The notes under the pieces are model-generated. The model did not search any database. It was not told the DNA's origin and was given only the letters and a program-made list of their open reading frames with translations. Both the position numbers and the translations under genes were made by a program. From a virus, in IMG/VR virus record IMGVR_UViG_3300028536_000024, positions 1 to 38,552 of that record: DNA of 38,552 nucleotides. The stretch is one strand, 5' to 3'. Shown here piece by piece: positions 13,677 to 23,044 of the stretch; the stretch's first letter is position 1; each line of letters opens with the position of its first letter.

Positions 13677-14912
13677 ATGCCCGCAGGCGACGCAACTATT
13701 GCAGCACTAACGAATATTCTGAAGACCAGGTACGACCAAAAAGTCTTTCATCAGATGTTTTACCGAAAAGCCCCGTTTATTGGGCAAATTCGGAAAGACG
13801 AAAAGTTTGGCGGCAACAACGCCCGAATTTCTCTCCGCTACGGAGCTCCCCAAGGCGGCTCATTCAACTTGCAGGTGGCGATGGCCAACGCATCGAGTAG
13901 CTCGGATGTTGGCTTCCTCCTGACGCGCGCCAAGGATTACCAGGTGAGCGGCATCAGTGGAGAAGCCCTCGCAGCTGGCGATGGTGATGAGAACACCATC
14001 TACAACACGCTCCGTGGCGAAATGGAAGGTTCGATGCGGAACTTGAACCGCTCCCTTCAGATTTGCGCTTGGCGCAACGGCGGCGGACAGCGTGGCCGGT
14101 TGAACAATAGCTCCACGGCGACGACGGTCGGCACTCTCTTGCAGGCGGCGGACATCGTTGGCTTCGAAGTGCAGATGAAGGTTGACCTCTCTGTCGATGA
14201 CGGCTACAACAATGGCGGCGCCCTTGCCGGTGTTCGCGCTGGTGGCCCTCTCACGGTGGTTGCCGTCGACCGTACTGCCGGCACCGTGACCTTCAACGCC
14301 AACATCAGCACTCTGACTGGTGCATCAACGACGGACTTCTTGTTCAGGAACGGCGACTATAGCCTCGGTCCCGCGGGCGTTGCTCGCTGGCTCCCGGCAG
14401 TTGCTCCGACGGCTGGCGATTCTCTCTTCGGTGTTGACCGCAGTGTGGACGTCGTGCGGCTCGCCGGCATCCGCTACTCCGGCGGCGGTTCCAACAAGGA
14501 AGAGACCATCATCGACGCGGCCGAACTGGCCGGACGTGAAGGTGCTGAGGACCTCACGTGTTTCATCAACAATCTCGACCGCGCAGATTTGGTCAAGAGT
14601 CTCGGTTCGAAGGCGCTCTATGAGCCGGTTGAAAGCACGGACGCCGACATCGGTTACCGCGCACTTCAGATTGAAGGCCCGGACTCCACCATCAAGGTGT
14701 TCTCCGACGTGAACATCCCTCGCGGTACTTTCGCGTTGCTCGAAATGGACACGTGGGTTCTGAAGTCTGCGAAGGGCGTTCCGCGTATCCTCGATGACGA
14801 CGGGCTCAAGATGCTGCGCGAGGCCAACAACGACGGCTACCAGTGGCGCATGGGCGGCTACTTCCAGTACGGATGCGAAGCCCCCGGATATAATTTGCAA
14901 GGGACGTGGTGA
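13677..14912 (+). CDS. major capsid protein
   Basis: 411 aa with AGAGG 6 bases before ATG 13677. The N-terminus (MPAGDATIAALTNILKTRYDQKVF) and the following F-Y-R-K-A-P-F-I-G segment resemble HK97-fold capsid proteins of podovirus-like phages. The rest is Gly/Ala-rich with long beta regions and an E-loop-like stretch around GGNNARISLRYGAP. Placement after the scaffold, good ribosome site and strong codon bias fit a highly expressed structural protein. Confidence 0.82.
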   Translation: MPAGDATIAALTNILKTRYDQKVFHQMFYRKAPFIGQIRKDEKFGGNNARISLRYGAPQGGSFNLQVAMANASSSSDVGFLLTRAKDYQVSGISGEALAAGDGDENTIYNTLRGEMEGSMRNLNRSLQICAWRNGGGQRGRLNNSSTATTVGTLLQAADIVGFEVQMKVDLSVDDGYNNGGALAGVRAGGPLTVVAVDRTAGTVTFNANISTLTGASTTDFLFRNGDYSLGPAGVARWLPAVAPTAGDSLFGVDRSVDVVRLAGIRYSGGGSNKEETIIDAAELAGREGAEDLTCFINNLDRADLVKSLGSKALYEPVESTDADIGYRALQIEGPDSTIKVFSDVNIPRGTFALLEMDTWVLKSAKGVPRILDDDGLKMLREANNDGYQWRMGGYFQYGCEAPGYNLQGTW

Positions 14913-14926
14913 TTCGCCACTCAGAC

Positions 14927-14947
14927 TCTCGGCTGAACGACCCGAGA
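14927..14947 (+). other. hairpin downstream of the capsid gene
   Basis: TCTCGG at 14927-14932 pairs with CCGAGA at 14942-14947 around a 9-nt loop. There is no T-run, so a weak attenuator or RNA-processing site is more likely than a full terminator. Confidence 0.35.
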
Positions 14948-14966
14948 TATAGAAAGGTAAATACCC

Positions 14967-15443
14967 ATGTCGAATAGAAATGCAGATAAAGCGCGGCTGA
15001 TTCTTGGCAAGAGAATCTGGGAAATTGAGGGCACTTTCGTTGCTCTTGCAGGCGCCGGCACCGTCGTCGCCGCTAACGTGAAGGGCTGGGGCTTCGGCTA
15101 CGCGCCAGTCAATGGCGTCATGGCCCTCAAGCCAACCGCATCTCTCGGCGTCACGTCAGTCCCCGGAATTTTGCGGACCGGCGCTGGCGTCTACACCATC
15201 ACGCTCGAAGACCCGTACATCGACTTCATCTCCGCCAGCGCATGGCTCCAAGGTCCTGGGCCGAACGCGAATGATGCTCAGATTTTGCAGACCATCACAA
15301 ACCTCGGCAGCAGCAGCCTCGCGCCGACCTTCACACTCAACACGAACAACAGCGGCGGCGCGGCCACTGACTTGGGCACCACCTACAGCATCGGCTTTCG
15401 ACTCGTCCTACGAGATTCGACGGTCAACTACAACAAGCCGTAA
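14967..15443 (+). CDS. virion protein, probable head decoration or minor head protein, 158 aa
   Basis: ATG at 14967 with AAAGG upstream. The product is beta-rich with small residues (FVALAGAGTVVAANVKGWGFGYAP, then GVYTITLEDPYIDFISASAW) and no cysteine. Location right after the capsid gene and the beta-sandwich look suggest a capsid-associated protein, but I cannot name the family. Confidence 0.65.
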   Translation: MSNRNADKARLILGKRIWEIEGTFVALAGAGTVVAANVKGWGFGYAPVNGVMALKPTASLGVTSVPGILRTGAGVYTITLEDPYIDFISASAWLQGPGPNANDAQILQTITNLGSSSLAPTFTLNTNNSGGAATDLGTTYSIGFRLVLRDSTVNYNKP

Positions 15444-15468
15444 CGCTTGCGGGAAAGGATAAATCACA

Positions 15469-15750
15469 ATGGCTATCGAACATGATGACCCGCTTGGCGC
15501 CCTTCTTGGCGGCGGCTCCAAGGGAAAACCTTCTGCTCTTCTCGTTGATGACGATGAAGTCGAAGGAAAAGCATCGGATGCGGAACATGAGGCGGCCAGC
15601 GCGCTGATTGATTCGCTTCACGCCAAAGACCCTGGCGGTGTCGCCGATGCTTTCAAGGCGCTTTATTCGCATTGCAAGGCAGGCGCAGACGACGAGGACA
15701 TGGCGCCGGACTCGGAAGCCGGCGGCGAAATTCCACTCGAGGCTCGGTGA
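15469..15750 (+). CDS. acidic protein, 93 aa
   Basis: ATG at 15469 with AAGGA upstream. The product is strongly acidic (LLVDDDEVEGKASDAEHEA, DDEDMAPDSEAGGE) with one helical segment in the middle (LHAKDPGGVADAFKALYSHC). The central helix resembles those of small proteins found beside capsid genes in several phages. Role unknown. Confidence 0.7.
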   Translation: MAIEHDDPLGALLGGGSKGKPSALLVDDDEVEGKASDAEHEAASALIDSLHAKDPGGVADAFKALYSHCKAGADDEDMAPDSEAGGEIPLEAR

Positions 15751-15753
15751 TTC

Positions 15754-16503
15754 ATGGCGCGCCTAGTAACACTCTCCACCCTCCAGACTCGCGTGAAGCA
15801 GCGCGCCAATGTAGAAGTGGCATCGAACAGCGCGCTTTACACCACCGCGGAACTCACCGACAACATCAACGAGGGTTTGGCCAAGCTGTACGACCTCATC
15901 ATCGCGCAACAGGACCAGCCCTACTACCTCACGCAGGCGGCCTTCAATACGATAAATGCGATCGATACCTACCTCATTGGGAGCGGGGGACAAATCAACG
16001 TCACCAACTTCTACAAGGGCAAGGGCCTTGACGTCTCGTTCGGTCAACAAATCGTCATCAGCGCGCGACCTTTCATGTGGAGTGAACGAAACCGATTCAA
16101 GTGGTACCCCGGGTGGATTTACTCCCAGCCGGTCTTCTACCAATTCATCGGCAAGAGCTCCGGCTCCGTCGCGAACTCCGGGAATGACTCTATCAAGCTG
16201 ATTCCGATGCCGAACGGCCAGTTCAATTGCACCCTCTGGTACTACCCGACGCTCGACATGCTCGTCAATCCAGGTGACACGTTCGACGGCATCAACGGGT
16301 TCGAAGAATTCGCGGTACTCGATGCCGCCATCAAACTTCTCACCAAACAAGAACGTTTCGACCACGCCAACCTGCTGATGGCTCGCCAGCAACAGGAACA
16401 GGCGCGCATCGAAGCCATGCTCGTCACGCACGACGCGGAAAATCCGATGCGCGTGCAAGACGTAACTCTCAATGACGGCTGGATTGGTCGGCCGGGCTAC
16501 TAA
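15754..16503 (+). CDS. head-tail adaptor / connector protein
   Basis: 249 aa. The N-terminus (VTLSTLQTRVKQRANVE) and the pattern AELTDNINEGLAKLYDLII are typical of the small connector that docks under the portal in podovirus-like phages. The middle part (WYPGWIYSQPVFYQFIG ... LIPMPNGQFNCTLWYYP) is beta-rich, and the C-terminus is a long helix (LLMARQQQEQARIEAML). Position between head and nozzle genes supports this. Related proteins are annotated as tail tubular A or gp4-like; the exact family is inferred. Confidence 0.72.
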   Translation: MARLVTLSTLQTRVKQRANVEVASNSALYTTAELTDNINEGLAKLYDLIIAQQDQPYYLTQAAFNTINAIDTYLIGSGGQINVTNFYKGKGLDVSFGQQIVISARPFMWSERNRFKWYPGWIYSQPVFYQFIGKSSGSVANSGNDSIKLIPMPNGQFNCTLWYYPTLDMLVNPGDTFDGINGFEEFAVLDAAIKLLTKQERFDHANLLMARQQQEQARIEAMLVTHDAENPMRVQDVTLNDGWIGRPGY

Positions 16504-16527
16504 TTCAGAATTTAGGAGATTTATCAA

Positions 16528-17556
16528 ATGGCTCTCACGACAACGAACGCGCAAATCAGCATCCAGGACGGACCGTTGCCGGCCGTCAACCTCACTTCCG
16601 GAAGCAGCATCGGTCTTTTCACCCCCGGCGCCCTGCTCACCTTCGCGCTCCAGAGCACGACGGGCATCCAGACGGCGACCTTCCAGTTTGTGTGTCCTCG
16701 CTACCCGGCGCTCCACCTTCTCTCTTTCGACTGGCATCCGGGGCAATCGAATGCTTTTCAGGTGCAGATGCCCGCCAACACAGACGTCAATGTGGCGAAC
16801 ACGATTGGCGGGATTTTACTGAACGTCGAAATCAGCGACGGTTCATCGAGCATCGCATCGGCCTTCAACTTCCTCGAGAGCAAAGGCGGCAACTCCCTCT
16901 CGATGCAGATGACCGCGGACTACGTCATCGTCGCCGCGCTCCCGGCGTACACAAACACGAACGGTACCTTGGTGGGCAACGCCAACGGCGCCATCACCAG
17001 TGCGATGGCGGACGGGCAGACGCCGGCCGTGGGCGACACCGTCCTCCTCCCCAACGGCATCGCGGCTGCGGGTGTCGATGCGGGCCTCTACGTCATCACC
17101 GTAGTCGGCGCAGCGGGCGCTCGATTCACGATGGTGCAAGCAGCTGTCTGGGCGCAGGGTAACTTCGTCCTTCCGAAGACGGAGATTCTCATCGCCCGCG
17201 GTACCGTCTTCGGACTTTCATCGTGGGTCAACACGCTGGCGGGCCTCACCAACGCCGTCGGAGTGGCTTCGTTCACGTTCTATCCGCGCATCGTGAATCA
17301 GAGCGTGACGTTGGTCGCGGGCACGGTGACCATCACGAACGTCCCGATGCTATCCGCGACGAAAACGAACGTGCTCCCCATTCGTACGGCAACTGGCGGC
17401 ACCGTGACAACCACCATCCAGTATGCGCCTGCCGCTGCGCCCACTCCCGGCGCACTCGGAACTGCGACGGTGGCTGTCCAAGCCGAAGTTGCGGCAGGCA
17501 CCATTCAGAATACGGATACGTCCGTTCTGACCGTCACCATCATCAACCAGGTCTGA
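16528..17556 (+). CDS. virion surface or tail protein, 342 aa
   Basis: ATG at 16528 with a strong AGGAGA site. The central section (about residues 155-240: TPAVGDTVLLPNG ... GLYVITVVGAAGARFTMVQA) resembles a beta-rich module common in phage tail and head fibres. The rest is Thr/Val/Ala-rich beta sequence ending in TVTIINQV. No cysteines. A structural role is likely; head fibre, decoration or tail attachment cannot be told apart. Confidence 0.65.
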   Translation: MALTTTNAQISIQDGPLPAVNLTSGSSIGLFTPGALLTFALQSTTGIQTATFQFVCPRYPALHLLSFDWHPGQSNAFQVQMPANTDVNVANTIGGILLNVEISDGSSSIASAFNFLESKGGNSLSMQMTADYVIVAALPAYTNTNGTLVGNANGAITSAMADGQTPAVGDTVLLPNGIAAAGVDAGLYVITVVGAAGARFTMVQAAVWAQGNFVLPKTEILIARGTVFGLSSWVNTLAGLTNAVGVASFTFYPRIVNQSVTLVAGTVTITNVPMLSATKTNVLPIRTATGGTVTTTIQYAPAAAPTPGALGTATVAVQAEVAAGTIQNTDTSVLTVTIINQV

Positions 17557-17564
17557 GGTAAGTT

Positions 17565-18044
17565 GTGGCGGCCCCGCTTCTGAAAATAACAGCTCCTCGC
17601 GCGTCGTCGGTGTTGTCGCAAATATCGACGGCGTCGCCGCCAGTTAAAGCTGTACCGGCAGGGGCCCCCACATCAATTACCACCAAGGCGTGGGTGACAC
17701 TCCAGAGGGTCTTCTTCACTGTCGCTGATGTCGGGCAAGCTGGCAAATTGTACGATATCCTCAACAGGATGCAGGAGAGCTCACTCAAGGTGTTTAGAGT
17801 TGTGGGCACTAACCAGCTTGTACCAGGCAATATCCTTCGTGGCATCACATTTACGGCAGCTCAATCTCAGACGCTTTCTCATGGGCTTGGGCGCGCGTGG
17901 CAAGGGTACTTTTTGGTGCGAGCTGCGCCTGGGAGTGCGACGACATTTTTGACAGATGGGGTATATCCGGCTGGGGTCACGGCGGACCAGGTTATCCCAC
18001 TGACTTCTTCCGGCGCCGGCACCTACGACGTCTATGTCTTCTGA
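17565..18044 (+). CDS. virion protein, 159 aa
   Basis: GTG at 17565 with GAGGTAAG upstream. The first 45 residues are Pro/Ala/Ser-rich; the remainder is beta-rich (TFTAAQSQTLSHGLGRAWQGYFLVRA), ending TYDVYVF. The segment around LSHGLGRAWQGYFLV is typical of small tail or fibre-associated proteins. It lies between two structural genes. Function not proven. Confidence 0.65.
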   Translation: MAAPLLKITAPRASSVLSQISTASPPVKAVPAGAPTSITTKAWVTLQRVFFTVADVGQAGKLYDILNRMQESSLKVFRVVGTNQLVPGNILRGITFTAAQSQTLSHGLGRAWQGYFLVRAAPGSATTFLTDGVYPAGVTADQVIPLTSSGAGTYDVYVF

Positions 18045-18055
18045 GGTCTATCTCT

Positions 18056-21000
18056 ATGCCTCTCCGTAAAGCACTACTCGAAGCCCCTCTTAGCAGCGGC
18101 CTCAATCAAAAAAGCGACCATAGAAGTTTGGCTATTGATGGGGCCGAGATAATGCAAAATTGTGTGAGGACGAAAAATGGTGCTATTCGAAAGCGCCTGG
18201 GATGTCAACAACTTATAAATACGTTGTTGAAATCTGTCGTCCCTGCCGGAAATTCTTTTACCATCACGGAAACTCAAGCTGTCCGAGGCCTAAATTATGG
18301 CAGTAGCCCGTTGCTCTTTGATGGGTACATATTTAGTCAATATTCGGATGCTGATAACACATGGGCGCTAATTGATGCCGCCCCAGAGGCGGTCGCACTC
18401 GACCATATTCCAATACAATCGCCCATTTTGGGGGCACTCAGTGATGTTGCTTTTGGGTCTGGTTACTATGTATGTGTTACTGCGTCAGTCGTCGGAGTTG
18501 CCGCCGCCACATCCACCATAACTGCCACTATTGTGGACGCTACTAGTGGGGCTGTCATACAGCCGCCAGTCACTCTAGATACATACCCGGGTGGCCCATC
18601 GGCCAGTGTCTCTATACCGACTGTTATTATTTGCGGAACTATTGCTGTTGTGGCGTGGCTTCGCGTCGGCGGTGCGACGCCTGGAATTTACGTCTCTAAA
18701 ATTGACCTGACTGATATTGCTGGCGGATGGTTTTTTCCGCTTCAACTTATCACCGATAACATAGGTACCACATACGATATCACTGCCGTAACGGGCGACA
18801 CAACGACATTTTATGTCGCATACCCGATGGCGGGCGGTAATTCTAATACTAAAAGTGTTTTGGTTACTGTAAACAGTTTCGTAGTCGTTCGAGCATACAC
18901 CAGTGTTGGTGTTGTCGGGACAATTCAAAGTATTTCGACGATCGCCACATCCAACGATTGGTGCTGGGTAGCATATGTGGCATTTAATCCTGCCGCCGGC
19001 GGCACTTTTACCCCTCAAGCGTGGGCGTTTATTGATGGGCTAGTGACGCAGATAGCCTCAATTACAATTCAAGCAGCATCACCTAGTGGGGCTACAACAC
19101 CGCCACCATTCGCTCAATTGGGCATCGCTCGTGTATCGTCAACGGACGCCGTAGTTTTTTGGACCCTTGTCGATATAACTGCCCAATCATTGGTTGGAGT
19201 TTCGGCTGTCTATTCCACATATGGGAGACAAGTAACATCTAATACCGGCGGTGTTACGGTCGGCGTTGCTCGACGTACGCCTGGGGTTGGGCTCTATAGC
19301 CGACCTCTTACTATGACAACCCCCAATGGCGTTCGTTGTTACGCGATGGTTTCAGTCAATAGCCCGCTCCAAGGCACGCAGGCACTTGTCTGCTTCGATT
19401 GGTTTGGGCAGACTGGGGTTTTTGGTAGCGGCGGAGCCGCGAATACACCTGCCAGATTAGTTACGACTGTCTCTCCCCGACTAGCTAAAATCCTTCAATC
19501 GAGCAGCCTAGTCTTCGGTGGGCCTCAACGTACTGTTCATTTAGTCGCAACAAGTGCGACAACCATGGCGACACTCACATATTCAAATGTCTCCAAATCT
19601 CGGGCGGCTGCGTTTATACAACCATTTGACTTGAAATCTCAATTGTTGTATTTTGGCGGTGTTATGCCAGGCAGTAATATGCTCGGCATATCCGCGGGCG
19701 CCCCCATGATGTTTGACGGACAATTGCCTGTCGAAATGGGGTTTCTTTACTATCCGGAGATTACGAACGTCACATTGGCTGCGGGCACATTGACGGGAAC
19801 ATTCAGTTACATTGTAACTTATGAGTGGCCCGATACAGCAGGTAATATTCACCGAAGCGCAACGAGCCCACCTATAAGTGTCACGCTATCGAGTCAAAAT
19901 GCGACCCTTACGATTCCGACACTCGGGGTTACATGGCGCCAACGCCCATGCCCTACTGTTGTCCCCATCCTTCGAAGTGTGTTCCCAAATGCTGCACAAG
20001 GTGTCACTATTTGCGTATATCGGACAGCTTCTCTAGGGACTATCTATACTCAAATTCAAAGAATTGACAATGACACATCGGTAAGCTCGGTTACATTTAC
20101 GAATAGTAACACGCTCGGCAATGGCGATGGGTCTTTACTCTATACAACTGGCGGTGTCGCAGACAATTACTGCCCGCCAAGTGCCCGATCTTGCGTCATA
20201 CATAAGAATAGATGGTTTCTTGCCGGCGCCGATGACCCAACAGTTATCTGGCCCTCAAAAGCTCTCACCATCGGCGAAGCACCCGGCTTCAATGAACTCT
20301 TCAATATCAATGCGACTGGGGCAGTCACTGCCATGACCTCACTCGATGAGAAACTTATCGTGTTCGTGCGCCGTGGGACTGGCCAATATGGCATCGAATA
20401 TGTCATCGGAGAAGGCCCATTCGACACCGGCGCTGGTAATGATTGGACCAATCCGCCACAACCTGTCCCCTCAGCTGTAGGAGCTATCGACCAACGTAGC
20501 GTCGCGGTATTCGAACTCGGATGTGTATTCATGAGCCCCGTTGGAGCACCGAACGGTGGAGGTGGTATCTTCCTCCTAAGCCGAGATTTGCAAGTTCATT
20601 ACATCAGCGGCCCCGTCGAAGATATCATCGCCACCAATCCCATTTGCACCGGTGTTGCTGTCCACCCGAATGCCGGACGCATCTACTTCGAGATGACCCC
20701 AACCGACAATATCATCTCGTCTACACTTGGAGTTCGATTGGTATATGACTATATCCAGATGTGCTGGAGTAGTGATACACATTTTAGCTACATCGGCTCC
20801 CTTGATGTGGCGGCCGCGAGAGCTACCTGGGTCGCGGGCGGAAAAGGAACCAATGCCGCCCTTCAATCTGTAAATATGCCTCTCATCCACTGGGTCGACT
20901 ATTCTGGGGCAGTATATAGAGAGTCAAGCGGCGTGCCAACAACCAACGCCTATGCTGATGTGTCGGTCGCAGGGTCCCCTCGATGGGTTACGGCCTCATT

Positions 21001-21373
21001 TTCCAGTGCATGGTTCAAACCGTCTTTGAGCGGCTTCGCCAGATTTTGGCGCGTACAACTTCAAAGCGATGTCTTCGATTCCGCTCAACTTTCTCTCTCT
21101 TTTCAGTTCGATTATGCGCCAAGTTCCGTTTATACTGAAACAGTTACATTTACGGATGGGCAAATCGCGGGGTTCAATCGAGCCCCTCAATGCGATGTCG
21201 AACACCTCGTCGGCAACCAAAAAGCCAAGGCGATTCAAGTCACATTGGTCGACGTTGCCCCCATCGGGGGGTATACTACAGGTCAAGGATTTCAATGGGC
21301 AAGCATCAGCATAGAGGTCGGTATCGATGATGGCGGCCGCTACCAAAATCTGCCGGCAAGGCAAAGAAGTTAG
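18056..21373 (+). CDS. large tail protein, nozzle-like
   Basis: 1105 aa from ATG 18056, chosen for GAGG 9 bases upstream and for the MPLRKALLEAPLSSGLNQ start. The opening, in which a LNQKSD element leads to MQNCVRTKNGAIRKRLGC, is the pattern by which podovirus nozzle and tail-stabilisation proteins begin. The body is a succession of beta-propeller-like strands. An open frame continues upstream but has no such start. The first two-thirds (to about 20200) use many A/T-ending codons, unlike the neighbouring genes, and the last third returns to the usual use. Confidence 0.75.
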   Translation: MPLRKALLEAPLSSGLNQKSDHRSLAIDGAEIMQNCVRTKNGAIRKRLGCQQLINTLLKSVVPAGNSFTITETQAVRGLNYGSSPLLFDGYIFSQYSDADNTWALIDAAPEAVALDHIPIQSPILGALSDVAFGSGYYVCVTASVVGVAAATSTITATIVDATSGAVIQPPVTLDTYPGGPSASVSIPTVIICGTIAVVAWLRVGGATPGIYVSKIDLTDIAGGWFFPLQLITDNIGTTYDITAVTGDTTTFYVAYPMAGGNSNTKSVLVTVNSFVVVRAYTSVGVVGTIQSISTIATSNDWCWVAYVAFNPAAGGTFTPQAWAFIDGLVTQIASITIQAASPSGATTPPPFAQLGIARVSSTDAVVFWTLVDITAQSLVGVSAVYSTYGRQVTSNTGGVTVGVARRTPGVGLYSRPLTMTTPNGVRCYAMVSVNSPLQGTQALVCFDWFGQTGVFGSGGAANTPARLVTTVSPRLAKILQSSSLVFGGPQRTVHLVATSATTMATLTYSNVSKSRAAAFIQPFDLKSQLLYFGGVMPGSNMLGISAGAPMMFDGQLPVEMGFLYYPEITNVTLAAGTLTGTFSYIVTYEWPDTAGNIHRSATSPPISVTLSSQNATLTIPTLGVTWRQRPCPTVVPILRSVFPNAAQGVTICVYRTASLGTIYTQIQRIDNDTSVSSVTFTNSNTLGNGDGSLLYTTGGVADNYCPPSARSCVIHKNRWFLAGADDPTVIWPSKALTIGEAPGFNELFNINATGAVTAMTSLDEKLIVFVRRGTGQYGIEYVIGEGPFDTGAGNDWTNPPQPVPSAVGAIDQRSVAVFELGCVFMSPVGAPNGGGGIFLLSRDLQVHYISGPVEDIIATNPICTGVAVHPNAGRIYFEMTPTDNIISSTLGVRLVYDYIQMCWSSDTHFSYIGSLDVAAARATWVAGGKGTNAALQSVNMPLIHWVDYSGAVYRESSGVPTTNAYADVSVAGSPRWVTASFSSAWFKPSLSGFARFWRVQLQSDVFDSAQLSLSFQFDYAPSSVYTETVTFTDGQIAGFNRAPQCDVEHLVGNQKAKAIQVTLVDVAPIGGYTTGQGFQWASISIEVGIDDGGRYQNLPARQRS

Positions 21374-21381
21374 AGGTTACA

Positions 21382-23043
21382 ATGACCGATTGGAACGCTG
21401 ACATTAACGACCCAGGCATCCCGTGGTACCTCGGCGGCGCCCAAGGTGCGCACTCCCCACAATCTGCTTATTATAATTCTGGGAATGATATGAGTAGCAT
21501 TCTCGGACAAGCAGGGCTTTCCGATTCTGTCTACTTTGGCGGCGGCCCAACATCAGCAGGTGCCGCTACCGCTCAATATCAAGGGCTCGCTAACCAAACA
21601 ATGCAAAATAAGGCCCCCACTATTCAGTCTGAGGGTCTCGGCGGCGAGCGGTTTATTGGCAATCAAATGGGCGCCGCCTACGGGCAAGCAGCCGGCGCCA
21701 ACGCCGGTGCTCAAGGTCAACAGAATGCAGCCATGGGATACTTAGCGAATGCGGCCGCCGGGCGTGGCCCAAGTGCAGCAGGCGCTCAGCTGCAAGCCGG
21801 TACCGACCAGGCAATGCAAAACAATATGGCGATGGCCGCATCGGCACGCGGACAAGCCGGTCTCGCTAATGCGCAAAAGAATGCCCTTACAACTAATGCA
21901 TCGATGGGGCAATCGGCAGCGAATCAAGCGGCCCAACTTCGCGCCCAAGAAATGCAATCCGCGCAGTCGCAATATAGCAATGCGGCTAATCAGATGCAAA
22001 ATCAATACGCGCAACAGCAGCAAGGATATGCTGGTGGGATGCAACAGGCCGCCGGCGGCATAAATCAATTCAATGAGCAACAAGCGGGGCTTCAAGGCCA
22101 GCAAAACGCTCTTAATCAGCAAGGGGCTCTCGCATACCAACAACTTGGATTTAACGCCCAAGCTGAGCAACTCCAAGCAATGGAATCTAATCAACAAGCC
22201 GCCAATTCTTTGAATCAGTCAAATGCCAAAAACATGTCATCGGGCATGGGCGGGATACTCGGTGCAGTCGGCGGCGCAGCATTTCTATCCGATAAACGAT
22301 CGAAAACCAACATCAAAGATGCTGGTGATGAAATTGATGATGCTCTCTCTAAAATGGGCGCGCATGCTTATGAATATAAATATGACCCAGGTACTCGACA
22401 CATAGGGACGATGGCCCAAGAATTGTCAAAATCTGATGCTGGGTCCCGTATGGTTCGAGAGACTCCTAAAGGCCTGATGATCGATATTCCTGAAGCGCAA
22501 TCATTTTCACTCGGCGCTTTAAGCCGTGTAAATACTCGACTCAATGAGCTAGAAGATTCATTAAATAAAAATAGCGGCACACGTGTCGGCGAGTCAAGAC
22601 TAAAAGAACCGCGCGGAGGAGAAAGCGCCTGGACGCTTCGTGAGGAGCCGGACTTCTTGCTCGCCCGAAACGACCGCACCGGTCAAATGCAAAAAGTAGG
22701 TATGCAGCCTTTGACGCCCGAAGAAGAAAAACAAACCCAAAACCCCCATGGTGCTGGCCCCATTTCTACCCACGGCGATTTTGATATCGGCTCAATGCTG
22801 GGAGGTATTATGGGCGGCGGCTCGTCAAGTGGAAGCGGCGGCTCGTCAGGTCCGGCCCCTGTCGCTAATCCCAATCAAGCCATCAGCCCCCAAATGATGG
22901 GTTATGCAGCACCAGCGTATGCTCAACAATCCCCGCAGGCATCTGGCGGTGATATGACTATGGGCCAATCAATAGCAAATGGTTATAATTGGGCTAGCAA
23001 ATTGAATGCAGCTGCTGGTGCGGGATGGAGTGGAGGGATTTGA
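21382..23043 (+). CDS. Gln/Ala-rich virion protein with a Peptidase_S74-like intramolecular chaperone
   Basis: 553 aa, GAGG 6 bases before ATG 21382. Residues about 65-285 are low-complexity Ala/Gln/Asn helix. A short Gly-rich hydrophobic segment (286-302) leads to an S74-type chaperone: SDKRSK at 303-308, with Ser and Lys spaced as in the self-cleaving dyad, then YEYKYDPGTRHIGTMAQEL. In tail-fibre proteins this domain is usually C-terminal; here about 160 further residues follow, with GGGSSSGSGGSSG. Similar chimeras occur in phage tail regions. It may be a tail or ejection protein that matures by cleavage. Confidence 0.75.
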   Translation: MTDWNADINDPGIPWYLGGAQGAHSPQSAYYNSGNDMSSILGQAGLSDSVYFGGGPTSAGAATAQYQGLANQTMQNKAPTIQSEGLGGERFIGNQMGAAYGQAAGANAGAQGQQNAAMGYLANAAAGRGPSAAGAQLQAGTDQAMQNNMAMAASARGQAGLANAQKNALTTNASMGQSAANQAAQLRAQEMQSAQSQYSNAANQMQNQYAQQQQGYAGGMQQAAGGINQFNEQQAGLQGQQNALNQQGALAYQQLGFNAQAEQLQAMESNQQAANSLNQSNAKNMSSGMGGILGAVGGAAFLSDKRSKTNIKDAGDEIDDALSKMGAHAYEYKYDPGTRHIGTMAQELSKSDAGSRMVRETPKGLMIDIPEAQSFSLGALSRVNTRLNELEDSLNKNSGTRVGESRLKEPRGGESAWTLREEPDFLLARNDRTGQMQKVGMQPLTPEEEKQTQNPHGAGPISTHGDFDIGSMLGGIMGGGSSSGSGGSSGPAPVANPNQAISPQMMGYAAPAYAQQSPQASGGDMTMGQSIANGYNWASKLNAAAGAGWSGGI

Positions 23044-23044
23044 A

